Shown here: positions 49,516 to 60,474 of the stretch, one piece after another
Layout of the letters: each line of letters begins with the position of its first letter
How positions within the stretch are numbered: position 1 is the stretch's first letter
NCBI GenBank assembly: GCA_008828725.1
Contig: MEHQ01002348.1
Location: 28,043 to 92,042, forward strand
Origin: Saccharina japonica
Lineage: Eukaryota; Sar; Phaeophyceae; Laminariales; Laminariaceae
DNA length: 64,000 nt
Reading direction: 5' to 3'
The notes under the pieces: generated by a model
What the model saw: only the letters and a program-made list of their open reading frames with translations
What the model was told of the DNA's origin: nothing
Database searches by the model: none
Translations under genes and position numbers: made by a program

Positions 49516-49792
49516 ACCAACATATTTGGTGCTGGTGCGTGTGTTGACCAATGAAAAGCGAATTTGAATTTTATTTTTTTCCAAATTGAATTTATTTTAC
49601 ACTCGTTAATTCGGGCCCTTAACCCATTCAGAACTGAAACAAACGTCCCACACTACAGCAGTACGTAGTTCCAAGCAGTTTGTCTCCAAATTCGTGGGAC
49701 CAGTTCTTAAGGGGTTACACCCAAATTCGTCGGCCTTTCATTCTTGTGTTGCCATATTGGTTCATTTTTTACGTGGGCCTTGCTTGGGATTG

Positions 49793-50144
49793 TCGATAGA
49801 GGTAGCACGTTTTGGCTGATTTTTTTTTCTGAATGACTGGAGCGCCTTAACCCATTCAGAACTGAAACAAACGTCCCACACTACAGCAGTACGTACTGTA
49901 GTTCCAAGCAGCTTGTCCCCAAATTCGTGGGACCAGTTCTTAAGGGGTTAAACCAAAATTCGTCGGCCTTTCATTCTTGTGTTGCCAAATTGGTTCATTT
50001 TTTACGTGGGCCTTGCTTGGGATTGCCCATCAGGTATAAAAATAGCACTTTTCTTCTCCAAAATCGTTTTTTCGGGTTAGGTACAAAGCTCCTCAAGTGA
50101 CCACCCTTATAAGGCAAAAACATGGTGACACCTCTACCGTAGCG
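49793..50144 (-). mobile_element. MITE-B copy with MITE-C in its TTAA
   Basis: Left half CGATAGAGGTAGCACGTTTT ... GGAGCGCC, TTAA 49847-49850, MITE-C, TTAA 49948-49951, right half ACCAAAATTCGTCGGCC ... GACACCTCTACCGTAGCG. Confidence 0.8.
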
Positions 50145-50146
50145 TA

Positions 50147-51420
50147 CAGTACCGGCCCGCACATAAGAAACCATAAAATCGGGCTTACGCTGACTTTTCT
50201 TATTTGATAAAAGGGGTGTGTCCCACACTACCTTCAGTATAATAGCTGTCGACTTTCTTAGTTCCGCCGTAATGTTTAGGCTGAGTTTCTTGTGGGGCAC
50301 TTTCTTATGGGAGGGCCGGTAGTGTACGTCAATAGATGGTGGGGCCAAAAAGCAAAAGGGGAGGGGGCGACCGGGGCGGCCAGAGGTCGGTGCTGGCTTC
50401 TGTGAAGGACGTGCCGAGATATAAATACCAGGTACCTTGTATAAATATATATACAATAACATGTTTTAGGTAGGTTGGGGGGGGTATAATTAATTAATTG
50501 AGCGAATGAGGGAGAAGAATATCCCTGCTACCATAGGAGTAGCACCTCCCCGTAACTTTCCGAGGCTGCCCGCTTGAGGATCTCCAACATCTGATCTTGA
50601 CGAAAACTACGCCAGGTAATACTTTATCGGCCCTCTCGTAAGAAACGGGAAATGAGATTCAGAACTGAAAAAATATTCCACACTAATTCCAAGTAGTTTG
50701 TCCCCAAAAACAGGGGACCGGTTCTTAAGGGGTTTAAGACTAACATCCTTATACCGAAATTCTGGCGGAGCGAAAAAGGGGGAGGTTTCATACAATTTCC
50801 TATTAGGCGCTACCCCTCTAAGGCAAGCACGCGTCTACTGGTACGTACTATGATAGACTGTTTCTGACGGCTGCCCACTTGAGGATCTCCACAACATCCG
50901 ATTACGAGGAAAAGTATCAGGTATACAGTACCGGCCCTCTCGTAAGAAACCTAAAATCAGGTGATAAGGCTAACATTCCGTATATCCTTCTTCTGGCGGA
51001 GCGAGACAGAGGGTAGATTTCTTACAATTTTCTATCAGGCGCCACCCTTATGAGGCAAGCACGCGTCTACTGTTACGTACTATGATGGGGTAGGCTCATG
51101 CTACGATAAGGGCAGTGGCACCTACAGTATTGTTTCTGAGGCCGGCCACTCGAGGATCTCCACAACATCCGAATATGAGGAAAAGTATCAGGTATACAGT
51201 ACCGGCCCTCTCGTAAGAAACCTGAAATCAGATGTTAAGGCTAACATCCTTATCGAGGATCTCCACAACATCCGATTACGAGGAAAACTATTAGGTACGA
51301 ATACAGTACCGGCTCTCTCGTAAGAAACCTAAAATCAGATGTTAAGGCTAACATTCCGTATACCCTTCTTCTGGCGGAGCGAGACAGAGGGTAGATTTCT
51401 TACATTTTTTCTATATACAC
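50147..51420. repeat. TACCGGCCC..AAGAAAC TIR element and related tandem copies
   Basis: 50151-50320 is a foldback unit (ACCGGCCCGCACATAAGAAA ... TTTCTTATGGGAGGGCCGGT). From 50530 to 51420 a segment GAGGATCTCCACAACATCCG, AGTACCGGCCCTCTCGTAAG, AAACCTAAAATCAG, GGCGGAGCGAGACAGAGGG is repeated four times with gaps, one copy carrying a MITE-C. Confidence 0.6.
50653..50738 (+). mobile_element. MITE-C copy, left end eroded
   Basis: ATTCAGAACTGAAAAAATAT, CACACTAATTCCAAGTAGTT, CCGGTTCTTAAGGGG. Confidence 0.65.
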
Positions 51421-51451
51421 GAGGGGCACCTATCAGGCAACGTAACACTTT

Positions 51452-51545
51452 CTTTCATTATTGTGATTATCATCCTTGCCATCCGACCATAACGTGTATT
51501 AATAGCATGAGCTTCGACGTTGATCACTCACAAGCGCTCCGATTT
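51452..51545 (-). mobile_element. LINE-B 3' end, antisense, short
   Basis: TCATTATTGTGATTATCATC, CTTGCCATCCGACCATAACG, GAGCTTCGACGTTGATCACT. Confidence 0.6.
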
Positions 51546-51587
51546 GATTTTTGCTGGAGGCTAGATTTCTTTGAGTCTGGTTCCTTA

Positions 51588-51773
51588 GGGCCTATATTAA
51601 CGAAGAAAAACAAAATTGGAAAAAAAAAATCAAATTCGCTTTTCATTGGTCTACACACGCACCACCACCCCCAAGATCCTAATCTTTGGTGCTGGTGCGC
51701 GTGTTGACCAATGAAAAGCGAATTTGAATTCTTATTTTTCCAAATTGAATTGTATACTCGTTAATATGGGCCC
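51588..51773. mobile_element. MITE-E copy with TTA duplication
   Basis: GGGCCTATATTAACGAAG to CTCGTTAATATGGGCCC, with TTA at 51585-51587 and 51774-51776. Confidence 0.8.
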
Positions 51774-51914
51774 TTACGAGAGGGTCGATACCGCAAGCTA
51801 ATAATACGTAACGCCCCGACACACAATCCCATGGGCTAGGTATCTAACAACGAACTAAAAGCGAACCAATGTTAACGGAGTAGACAAAGCTCAAGCTTGA
51901 AGCAGGTATATACA

Positions 51915-52242
51915 GAATGGAGCAGACTTTGTGCAGAGATGGCTCTTTTAGTTTCTGTGGCTTTTTCCTTTCGGAGTGTTTATGAGTGATCAACGGAAAG
52001 CCGATGCTACACGTGGTCGGATGCCGAGGATAATAATAGTGGAGTAGACAAAGTTCAAGCCGGAATTACAGCAGGTAGATGCAGAAGGGGGGAGGAGTGG
52101 ACTTTGCGCAGAGAGGGCTGTTTTCGTTCCCGTGAATTTCTTATTTCGGGAATGTTATGAGTGGTCAACGTTGACGCTCATGCTACACACACACATTGTT
52201 AAGGATGGCAAGGATAACAACAATAATATAATACTAATCGGA
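51915..52242 (+). mobile_element. Two tandem LINE-B 3' ends
   Basis: First copy: CTTTGTGCAGAGATGGCTC to GCCGAGGATAATAATAG (52036). Second copy: GACTTTGCGCAGAGAGGGC to GGATGGCAAGGATAACAAC AATAATATAATA (52234). Both are preceded by GGAGTAGACAAAG(C/T)TCAAGC, so the duplication includes upstream sequence. Confidence 0.65.
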
Positions 52243-52499
52243 TTAAACGATAAGCCATGCCTTTTTCGGGTAGCTCCTCAGATGAGAAGAAGCCTCATCC
52301 GCTACAAAGATTAGTATTTTCCTCAGAAGGCATATGCCTTATTGGGTATAGCTCTTCTGTCCAGAAGCGCGGTCGGCCAGAAAAGGTTTTGGTAGAGAAG
52401 TGCTATCTCTAAGACAGCACGGGTCGCTATTATGACTGACTCTCTGTGCGACCAACCAACGTTATGGTACTTCCCTTGGAGGGTTGTGTTGCGTTATTA

Positions 52500-52578
52500 C
52501 CACTCTGTACCGAAATATAAGCACAGTTTTTATTGAATTATAATGTATAAAAGGTGCTTATATTTAGATACATAGTGG
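52500..52578. mobile_element. MITE-L copy
   Basis: CCACTCTGTACCGAAATATA to TATATTTAGATACATAGTGG; flanking TA both sides. Confidence 0.75.
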
Positions 52579-52582
52579 TATA

Positions 52583-52790
52583 CAGTAGCGACCCCTCAAA
52601 TAGGGCCGGTATGATATGCGCCAGCCAAAAATACCGGCACTATACTCGTAGCGGAAACCGGCACCACTCCGTCCACTACCACACTGGTGTGAATCCCCTC
52701 TGTATGCCAAGCTATTGCACAGGCACGTTAGCGGGCAACCGGCACTACTCAACCGGCCTTATAGAAGGACCACTATCATAGCTCGGTTTT
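52583..52790. mobile_element. Second copy of the GCCGGCACTA TIR element
   Basis: CAGTAGCGACCCCTCAAATA GGGCCGG to CGGCCTTATAGAAGGACCAC TAT. It shares CCACACTGGTGTGAATCCC and GCGGGCAACCGGCACTACTC with the 33.6-kb copy. Confidence 0.6.
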
Positions 52791-52824
52791 TCGCGTTTCC
52801 GTCGGCACATTCTCCCCCCCCCCC

Positions 52825-52878
52825 TCCTGCGTGTCATACGACTACGGCCGTGCATGACATGAGCACACACCCCCCCCC
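52825..52878 (+). mobile_element. SINE-C 3' end, short
   Basis: GTGTCATACGACTACGGCCG then TGCATGACATGAGCAC and ACCC-rich tail. Confidence 0.6.
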
Positions 52879-53000
52879 CTCCTCCTGCGGGTGGTATGAT
52901 ACCGCGGTGGGTTTCATTGGCGTTTTCCCTGACCCTTACGAATAGGCTTCCTTTCTTTCAGGGCTCTTCACGGATCATTTCTTTCAGGTCTCACAGGTTC

Positions 53001-53178
53001 ACAGGTCGGGTCGGGTCGGGTCGGGTCGGGTCGGTTCGGGTCGGGTCGGGAGGGTTTCCAAACTCTTACGGATCGGGATCGGGTCGGACCGCTCTTACTC
53101 AACCTGACCTGACCCGACCTGACCCGACCCGACCCGACCCGACCCGACCCGACCCGACCCGACCCGACCCGACCCGCG
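53001..53178. repeat. Inverted pentamer arrays (GGGTC)n ... (GACCC)n
   Basis: 53006-53050 is GGGTC repeated about nine times and 53105-53178 GACCC about fourteen times, separated by a 50-60-base loop holding GGATCGGGATCGGGTCGG. The arms are complementary, so the single strand folds into one long hairpin. Confidence 0.9.
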
Positions 53179-53179
53179 A

Positions 53180-53918
53180 ACAACCTTGCTTCCTTTCCCT
53201 TCTTTTATTTTCCTTGGCGTTCCGTGTCGGCTTCGTAGGGTCGCCGTTCAGAGGTGTGCGAGTGGGTCTTAAGGAGCGGTTAATCTTCAACTTCTGTTCT
53301 AGTTCGTGGAACCAGGGTTTCCATTTGTTTCCCTATAGCGTCTGCACATACTGCTTATCAGAGTGGGCTAGTGATATGGTACTGCCTTGGAAGGTCGGTG
53401 ATTACCCGCGGGAAAGGCGGTTGGATCGTATTTCGTATTTCCTGGGAGGCGCATCTTAGATGGGAGATCAGGGGTTATAAGGGTGAGGTTTATCTGAGCC
53501 CCCCGAGAGATTAGCCTCCTTCGTGATCTGCATTGGAATCAAGCTGCTATTACATAGTAGTACGTAGCTCTTGTTGTTGCACCTCTATAAAAGCACTCAA
53601 CACACGTGGGGAACAACGATGGCAAGGATCTGTTCGATACTCCAAGGCAAATCTGGCAGGGGAGACTACATTACAGTACGTGTCCAGCACCGAAAGCAAC
53701 TTACACCAATAACAACAACCACGGAAATAACTTAGTTTCGTTGTTGTTTTTGGAAAATAACCTGTTGGCACAAAGCGGACTTGAAAGCAAACACACGAGA
53801 GGGGGGAGCGTTGAAAAAAGATTGACCACACTTCGTATGCCGATGCATTCAGCTCTGCTCGGGTAACCCATCAGCACCCAAGGAGGGTCGAGAAGAGGGA
53901 TAAGGACTTGATTGGTTT
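53180..53918. other. Low-copy segment, no gene assigned
   Basis: One plus frame stays open to 53459 after the pentamer array, without domains. An ATAACAACAACCACGG stretch is at 53708. No MITE recognised. Confidence 0.3.
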
Positions 53919-53919
53919 A

Positions 53920-54342
53920 CAGTGGGTGCCCCGATTTAAGAGCGTCCAAGTTTAGAACATTCTGGAGTTAAGAGCGGTCAAAACGGCTTGTCCCACCTAT
54001 ATATATATATGCATATATACTTAAAGCTACCAGGGCTATATATTGCCCACTATCATACACCACCTGGATTGCTAGCAGGGTAGGTCTTGCCTGTCGTATA
54101 TGGCATTGCATTGTCTGCTCTGCTTACTGCACTGAGCGTAGTATCTCTGTGTCGTAGTTTTGTGGCCACAGAACTGGCACCTTTTAACGATGAATAATCG
54201 GCACGGACACTGGGTGTGCTGGATGTCGACGGGTAGAAGGGAAGGTTTAATTTGAAGAACACACACAGATAAGAGCACTATGCAGTTAAGAGCGCCTGTT
54301 TCGACTCGTGACGGCGCGCTGTTAACTCGAGGTATCCTACTG
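53920..54342. mobile_element. pogo/Tigger-like TIR element, TA-flanked, with internal insertion
   Basis: The left end CAGTGGGTGCCCCGATTTAA GAGCG and the complement of the right end, CAGTAGGATACCTCGAGTTA ACAGCG, are imperfect inverted repeats flanked by TA (53918-53919, 54343-54344). CAGT(G/A)GG...CCTCGATTTAA ends are characteristic of pogo/Tigger elements. AT-rich sequence (54000-54050) and other insertions fill the centre. No transposase frame. Confidence 0.6.
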
Positions 54343-54654
54343 TACTTGATTTTGCTGCTTCTTCGTTTATGTTGCTTGCCTCGCCCGGATGATGTATTCT
54401 GACAGAAGGGGGGCGAGTAAAATTCCTCATCCAGACAGGGCGAAACGCCTGCCAGGTATGATGTGGGGATACCCTCCTATGTTGTTGGCACATTTTTACT
54501 CCCAAAAAAAGCATACCGCGGTTACAGGGGAGAGGGGACATACAACAACCATCAGCATTACGTCTATTTTCTGTTTTCCTTTTTCGACAATCTACATTAA
54601 GTTTTGCACACTGTTACAAAGTTGCTGACACAAGTAACAATATAAAATGTCCAA

Positions 54655-54840
54655 TTTTTTGCTGCGTTTGACATCCGACACCGTTCGTGCAGCATGAGCT
54701 TCAACATTGATCACTCATAAACATTATGTCCGAACACGAAGAAAACCACAAGGGGAATCAAACCGATAAGGAAACCTGTACACCCATAACTATAGCAAGC
54801 ATAACGTTGAACTACCTACGGTACTAGTAGTGCTCCTTGC
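54655..54840 (-). mobile_element. LINE-B 3' end, antisense, diverged
   Basis: GACATCCGACACCGTTCGTG, CATGAGCTTCAACATTGATC, GAAAACCACAAGGGGAATC and CTCCTTGCTCCTTCC. Confidence 0.6.
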
Positions 54841-55194
54841 TCCTTCCTTTTTACTCCTGGGGAGAGACAGCTGGATGGGCGCTTCGAGCAACGCTCGTAA
54901 ACCACGCTTCCCTATACCACCCCCCCCACAGCCCATCCGCGGCGAGCTTGCCCTACACCACCACCACGACCCTAACGGGGCATCCGCCTTCATTCCCGAC
55001 GACCGTTCAACCGACGACGTCTGCCACCTCCGGTTTGCCGGACCCAACACCATCATCTCTCCTCTACGTTCTACGTGCAAGCGCTTCTTAGACCCTAAAC
55101 CGCGCACAGGCTCCATTCCTATACGCCATACATTGGTGTGGGTCTGTCATGTATACTCACCCCCGCCACACACCAGAAAACAAATCCATTTTTT
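54841..55194. other. GC-rich open segment, possibly coding
   Basis: Both a plus frame (containing HHHHDPNGASAFIPDDRST and DDVCHLRFAGPNTIISPL) and a minus frame (GLRALLEAPIQLSLPRSKK) are open. Composition differs from the flanks. It lies between an antisense LINE-B end and a SINE-C, so it could be LINE-B ORF sequence or a host exon. Not resolved. Confidence 0.25.
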
Positions 55195-55497
55195 CGATGC
55201 CGCTGTGTGTCATCCAATTCAATGCAAGAAAGTCCGCCCCACAACAATAATAAGCGGTTCTTAGTGTACAATATGCAGCTCTCACCCTTCATGCGACTCG
55301 CCCAAAACCTCACGTTTCTCGCGTTGTGTGCGCTTGGTGCAAGAGCAATCAATGTCTGCCTCTCTCTGTGGTCGGTGAAAACCCGACGCGCACGTGCTCC
55401 GTCCCGGCGTTGTAGGGATGCGAGGGCCTATGGTCATACGACTACGGCCACATGCATGGCATGAGTACGCCCTCCCCCCCCCCCTCCCCCCCCAGGT
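55195..55497 (+). mobile_element. SINE-C
   Basis: CAATGCAAGAAAGTCCGCCC, AATAAGCGGTTCTTAGTG, CTCACCCTTCATGCGACTCG, GTTGTAGGGATGCGAGGGC, GGCATGAGTACGCC and a C-rich tail with T interruptions. Confidence 0.75.
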
Positions 55498-57419
55498 CGT
55501 GATAAAACTCGTCGCTCAGTCTCCACACTAAAAACATGGAACGATAGTATACTCCAGCCGCTTTTCATTAAATTTTAATAGTGCAGTGGGATATTTGAGT
55601 ACGAGATATACACACGATCGAGATCGAGGGTGGGGCGTGGGCTCGTGGGCTTGACAGATCGGCCATCCATTTTTCTTCGTTTTGTTAGTAATCATATTTA
55701 TACCAGGTAGACTACGTTTATACTATTAATGGTATAAATGTACGTATGGCATTTTTATTATTATTTTTATTATTATATATTCATCATCCATCAACCATCC
55801 ATCTCTAGTCGTTCAAAATGTTTCAACAATCTATCTAAAAAGTAAAGATTACGTACTAGTACGTTGTACGTGATTATTTCGGTATATATGTTGATAACAC
55901 ATTTCAACATTGTACTTCAGTGATCATGCTTATACATATTAGCCCAATACCTTTGGTATTATGGTGTATCAACTACTGCAATACAACGTGTGATATCTGT
56001 GGGACATGTTACCTCTTGTTCAGAGTAAAAGTATTATAACAAAAAAATGGTAGTGGTGCATTATATATAGCACACTTTGTTTAGTAGCCTATTAATACCT
56101 ATACATATATATACTTAAACATATACGAGTATAATAATAGTAATATTATTATTATATTATAAAAAAAAAAAATGTACCTGGTATATTAATTCACATTTTT
56201 ATTTTTGATAAAGTTGTACAAGTCAGTATGCACAAACAATCGTACAGGTTGACAGGCAGTTGATTGCTATATATGAAAAATAACTATTTTTTTATGTTCA
56301 CGTCTCACCAATATAAGTATTTCACTGTTGTTTCGTTTTCTGTACCTTTTTATGTCCGTCCCTCGTATTGCGTTCGTTTTTTCATTGCAGAGTTGTTACC
56401 TAATTTATAGGTACAGCAGTACCACGTTTACCTTAATAAAATGTACTTACAAGTTAAGCTCCTTGTACTTACTACGTATTACTACAGTAAGGTCTTTATG
56501 TATTAATATTATATACTCGTAGTAAGGGCCCGTATTAACGAGTATAAAATCAATTTAATTTGGAAAAAAAAAAAAAAAAAACGCTTTTCATTGGTCAACA
56601 CACGCACCAGCACCAATTTTTATGCCCCAAGATCCTAATAGTTGGTGCTGGTGCGTGTGTTGACCAATTAAAAGCGGACTTGAATTAAAAAAAATCCAAA
56701 TTGAATTTTTTTCTTCTTCGTTAATACGGGCCCTATAAAATACCTGGTAATTAATTATTATCTTAAATAATAATACCGGTACAAATAATACTGGTACCAG
56801 GTACATACCAGGTAGTATATATTTATACGTACACCATCACTGGTTGGTATGTGTACGTGTGTATATGTGTATATATCTTGTTTGTGCGTACGAAGGGTAG
56901 TTCGTATAGTATTTACGGTACGCGTACGGACAACAAGTATTTATACGTACGTCCAACGTCCAAGAACACGAACGAAAAAAATAAATCACTAAAATATGAC
57001 GCGTATCGCGTATTTAATACGCCGTATCGCACCCAAAATGATCGCAATCAATTTAAATTTTGATGAAATAAAGAAGAAAGATTTGATCCGAATGTGGAGA
57101 AGCTTGCCAGTAAAAAAAAAGAAAGAAAGACGAAGTAGCAGATCGACCCCACAGAAATACCTTCGACGCAGATCTCCGGATCCACGGTGATCATCCTACA
57201 CGGCCCCGACAGCACCCATCAATCGCATTCCAGAAGTCCGATCCTCGGAGGATCCTACCTGTGCCAGCGCCACTTCGAAACCGGGGGGGGCTGGCTGATC
57301 GCGCTAGTCTGGGGGGCTAGGCAGCGCGTCGAGGCAACACTCGGGGGGGCAAGCAGACTTTTGGCCTGCTTTCTTGCAGGTACGAGGTGTGTTGTTTCGT
57401 TTTTTGGCCCAAGATCGAG
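55498..57419. other. AT-rich intergenic segment with one MITE-E
   Basis: Dense in TACCAGGTA/TACCTGGTA motifs (55702, 56174, 56742, 56794 and others) and TATA tracts. A 60-codon basic frame at 57001-57189 (DLIRMWRSLPVKKKKERRSS) precedes a GC-rich stretch; I do not recognise it. Confidence 0.35.
56526..56733. mobile_element. MITE-E copy
   Basis: GGGCCCGTATTAACGAGTAT to CTTCGTTAATACGGGCCC. Flanks TAA and TAT. Confidence 0.8.
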
Positions 57420-57717
57420 GTAGGGGGCTGAGTAAGACAACCGAACGAAATTGAAAATTAGGATTGGAGACGCTTATTCCAGGATGGACTGCGGGGGACT
57501 GCGCACACGTCCAGCTGTCCTCTCTTGCTCTTCCCGGACTCGCGTTGCTTCCCCGCCGTGGAAGCTGCCTCGCCTTTTGCCGTGGCGAGACACATGCATG
57601 GAGCGAGCGTGCATTTATTTTCGGGGTGACCTTCGTGCGCGCAACCATTTCCACCCAGAGGAGGCGGAAAGTTCCTTCGCAAGGTGCACAGGAGGAGCAA
57701 CAGACCAACTTTTTTTT

Positions 57718-57754
<37 letters not shown>

Positions 57755-58110
57755 TCGAGACTGCGGCGGTTGTTTTCGTGCAGAAACGTGTGCCCCCAAA
57801 ACTCCTTTGCTCATCGCCCCGCTTCGCTCGGATCCGATACCCTCTCCTTGCAGCAAACTGCAAGCCTTTCGGGGAGGGCTAGGTGGCGTCAGCAGCGCAC
57901 GCAAGAGCTCGGCACCCACAACTCAACTGGGGGAGCAAAGGGGAGAGAACAAACTGCGGGCAACATTATTGCCACCTCTCTTACTACCCTAATAAAAAGA
58001 GAAGCGGGCTCAATCAAGTTGGCTTATCGTTGCTGCACGCATCTTGTGGTGCGGTGGGAGACAGACAGAAAGAGAGAGAGAACCATCGCCACCTGGCGCT
58101 GAAGCCGACG
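57420..58110 (+). other. GC-rich leader / probable 5' UTR and promoter region of an unidentified gene
   Basis: This block is clearly richer in G+C than the flanking DNA and free of the MITE families. It contains a (CTG)n run at 57719-57751 and a purine-rich GAGAGAGAGA stretch shortly before the ATG at 58111. Several overlapping frames stay open on both strands, which follows from the base composition and the triplet run, so I do not call a protein here. The position directly upstream of a well-formed first coding exon suggests a long leader. Confidence 0.4.
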
Positions 58111-58608
58111 ATGGGAGACAGGATCGTCGATAGGCAGGCAGCTGTGGCTGCGGGGACAGGCGGAGACGCGGTCGCCCTCCGGATGCAGCAGCAGCAGCAA
58201 CAGCAACAGCAGCAGCAGCAATCGACGAATGTCGAGAATCTGTCTCCTGCATCATCCGCGCTGGCACCGTTGGCAACCGGACGCGAAGGTAAGCTTGGGG
58301 GGAGAAGTAGGCAAGCAGTTGCCCTCACCGGGCACTGCGCTTGGATCCTGGCACTGTGGGATGTGTGGAGCATGTTCTTCCCGGGCGTCGCCCGGCGATC
58401 CGGCCGAGCGGCCCCGCAACTTAGCCCTGAAATTACGTACTCGTAGTGTACTTGTGGTGTTTGTAGACTGACAGCAAAAGTGCCTGGCGAAGAACACACT
58501 TGACTTCACTCATATTTTATTTTTATTTTTGGCAGGCGGCGGCAGCGGAGGGTGGTTGCGGACCAAAGCTCTTATGTGCAAAGCTCTTGTTTGTTCCAAA
58601 CACCAAAT
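58111..58608 (+). CDS. Unidentified gene, first coding exons (exon 1 58111-58288, exon 2 58536-58608)
   Basis: Exon 1 starts at ATG 58111 (context GCCGACGATGGG), encodes about 59 residues including a polyQ run (CAG/CAA, near 58184-58220), and ends CGCGAAG|GTAAGC, a strong donor in phase 1. The 247-base intron ends in a T-rich tract and TTTTTGGCAG|GCGG. Exon 2 continues the frame as GGSGGWLRTKALMCKALV and can end at CACCAAAT|GTATGT (phase 2). Acceptor-like sites that could carry the next exon lie at about 59028 (CTGTGCAG|TTTTC) and 59329 (ATTGACAG|GACAG). I do not recognise the family; no domain is visible. PolyQ in first exons is common in repeat-rich genomes. If exon 2 is wrong, the frame reads on to a TAG near 58672. 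Confidence 0.45.
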
Positions 58609-60299
58609 GTATGTACTCTTCTACCGGAGGGTACAGCAGTATGGTAGCAGTGCCTGCAGCAAGCAGTAGCCTACTGCTGCCATACAGAATGAGAGTGCAT
58701 CATACATATGATACGATATGAGAGTAGAGAGAGAGTACACAGAGTACTACTGCTGTACGTACATGAGGCATGCATACTGGCACATATCGTACATGCGAGA
58801 TGTATATAAGCGTTTCTCAGTCAAGTCCACAACCACCTGATGATCCATGAACAACGCGTGACTTTGAAACCACATCTTGCCCTCGTGTGGGCTTTGCCCT
58901 ATACGATACCACCAGTAGCCTACTGCCACTATCGATATAAACGTACTTTAACTGTACATATTGTACGTACTGCTGCTTTACAAAATATGCCGCAGCAGTA
59001 CGTACGACGATACTTGCTGTGCAGTTTTCTCAAGCGATGTCTTGGGGCGCTGACAGAGCTCGGGACACAACGCCGTACAGCCGCACGCAGTGCCTGAGAG
59101 AACCCCTGGCGTTTGCCTCCTTCTACTGCTGCTGTATATGTTGCACATACAAGTACAGATACCGGACATAAGATACACATCACACCTGACACATACATAA
59201 CGTACATAACGTATGTACAGCAGCAGCAGTGCGTATCTATATCTCAATGTGCGCGATCGATGCGGACGCCACGCACGCCAAATTTGTCATTTTGGATGTG
59301 TGTCATTTTTTCAATATTAACATTGACAGGACAGCAAGCAGGCTCGGCGAAGCTCACGGCGCATTCGTTCGCCCATGCGTTGCTTGTCACCTTCTCATAG
59401 TTGAACAGCAGTAGTAGCTAAACAGCAGCAAGCAGCACTCTCGTAGTAGTAGTGGTGGTGCTGCTGCTGTATGATAGTCTAAAGCACTTTGTCTTTTGTA
59501 GTATAAAAAATGCCATACAACAGCACGGCAGCAGCGGCAGATGTTCATTTTGGTAGCTGCCATACACAGCAGAAACAGAGTTTTTATGTACGTACACGGC
59601 AGTAGACTCGAGTACAAAACGCACCAAAATCCCGCAACGATTCTTACATACGTACGAGTACTTCGTACGAGAACAAGTGTAGAATCAAGAAACACAAAAA
59701 AATGAGACATACAAAATGGAGCATATGTACCACAGGTATGTTCGTACCCAGGTTACCCCTGGTATCCGTACGAGTATGGTATTACGGCAGTCAGTATTAT
59801 CTTGCGCGGAGGGCTTTTTCTAATTTCTACTGGTGGTATTTTCTATTTTTTCGCATTTTGCATTTTTGCATTTTGCATTTTGAAGTGAAAGTGAAAGGTT
59901 GTGACAGCAGTCTTCTGCGTACGTTCCTATGCATGGTCGTGCCGATGGCCGTTGTTGCGAGTCATGATACACTGAGGACAAAACACACCAGATACCGTAC
60001 ACGAGAGCGAGCTGAGATGGGATTTCCTGATGTGCTTGATGTGATGTGAACTGACCCCTTGGTGACACCCAACGCTCGACAGGGGGTTTCTTCTTCTTCC
60101 TTCTTTTACCTTTTACGAAAACAGAAAATGCAACTATAATAAATGTAAAAACACGTACTGGAACATATCATACGTATAATACATCCGAGGTACTTACTCT
60201 GTTGTAACCTGGAACACTATACCTGGTATTATACCTGGTACCTCACTTTAGGGAAAAATAATGGGAAATAATAGTGTCCAGCTTTCATGTTCTGCCCCC
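58609..60299 (+). other. Possible continuation of the 58.1-kb gene; no firm exon
   Basis: Mostly low-complexity DNA with many CAGCAG/CTGCTG and TACGTA motifs. Two short stretches look exon-like by composition and splice context: 59028-59097 (one frame reads FLKRCLGALTELGTQ before a stop) and 59329-59414 (one frame reads TASRLGEAHGAF before a stop). Neither matches a family I know. A run of TTTTGCATTTTGCA repeats lies at 59852-59882. The segment ends in poly(C) at the assembly gap. Confidence 0.2.
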
Positions 60300-60474
60300 N
60301 NNNNNNNNNNNNNNNNNNNNNNNNNNNNNNNNNNNNNNNNNNNNNNNNNNNNNNNNNNNNNNNNNNNNNNNNNNNNNNNNNNNNNNNNNNNNNNNNNNNN
60401 NNNNNNNNNNNNNNNNNNNNNNNNNNNNNNNNNNNNNNNNNNNNNNNNNNNNNNNNNNNNNNNNNNNNNNNNNN
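60300..60474. other. Assembly gap (175 N) between C-rich edges
   Basis: Left edge TTCTGCCCCC, right edge CCACCCCCG. Confidence 1.

Larger units (their letters stand above)
48747..49790 (-). mobile_element. MITE-B copy blown apart at its TTAA by nested insertions
   Basis: Left half 48747-48808 (GCGTGCGACGAGAGAGGTAG ... GGAGCACC). At TTAA (48807-48810) a MITE-E begins (GGGCCC 48811); its arms are separated by another element (about 48934-49515) that contains a complete MITE-B (49221-49468). The MITE-E ends at 49618, a MITE-C follows (49623-49714), and the right half of the original MITE-B resumes at 49724 (CCCAAATTCGTCGGCC). Confidence 0.7.

Noticed and set aside
52896..53459. 187-codon frame including (DPTRP)n
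   Set aside because: Mostly the pentamer inverted repeat; the downstream part has no domain or splice support.
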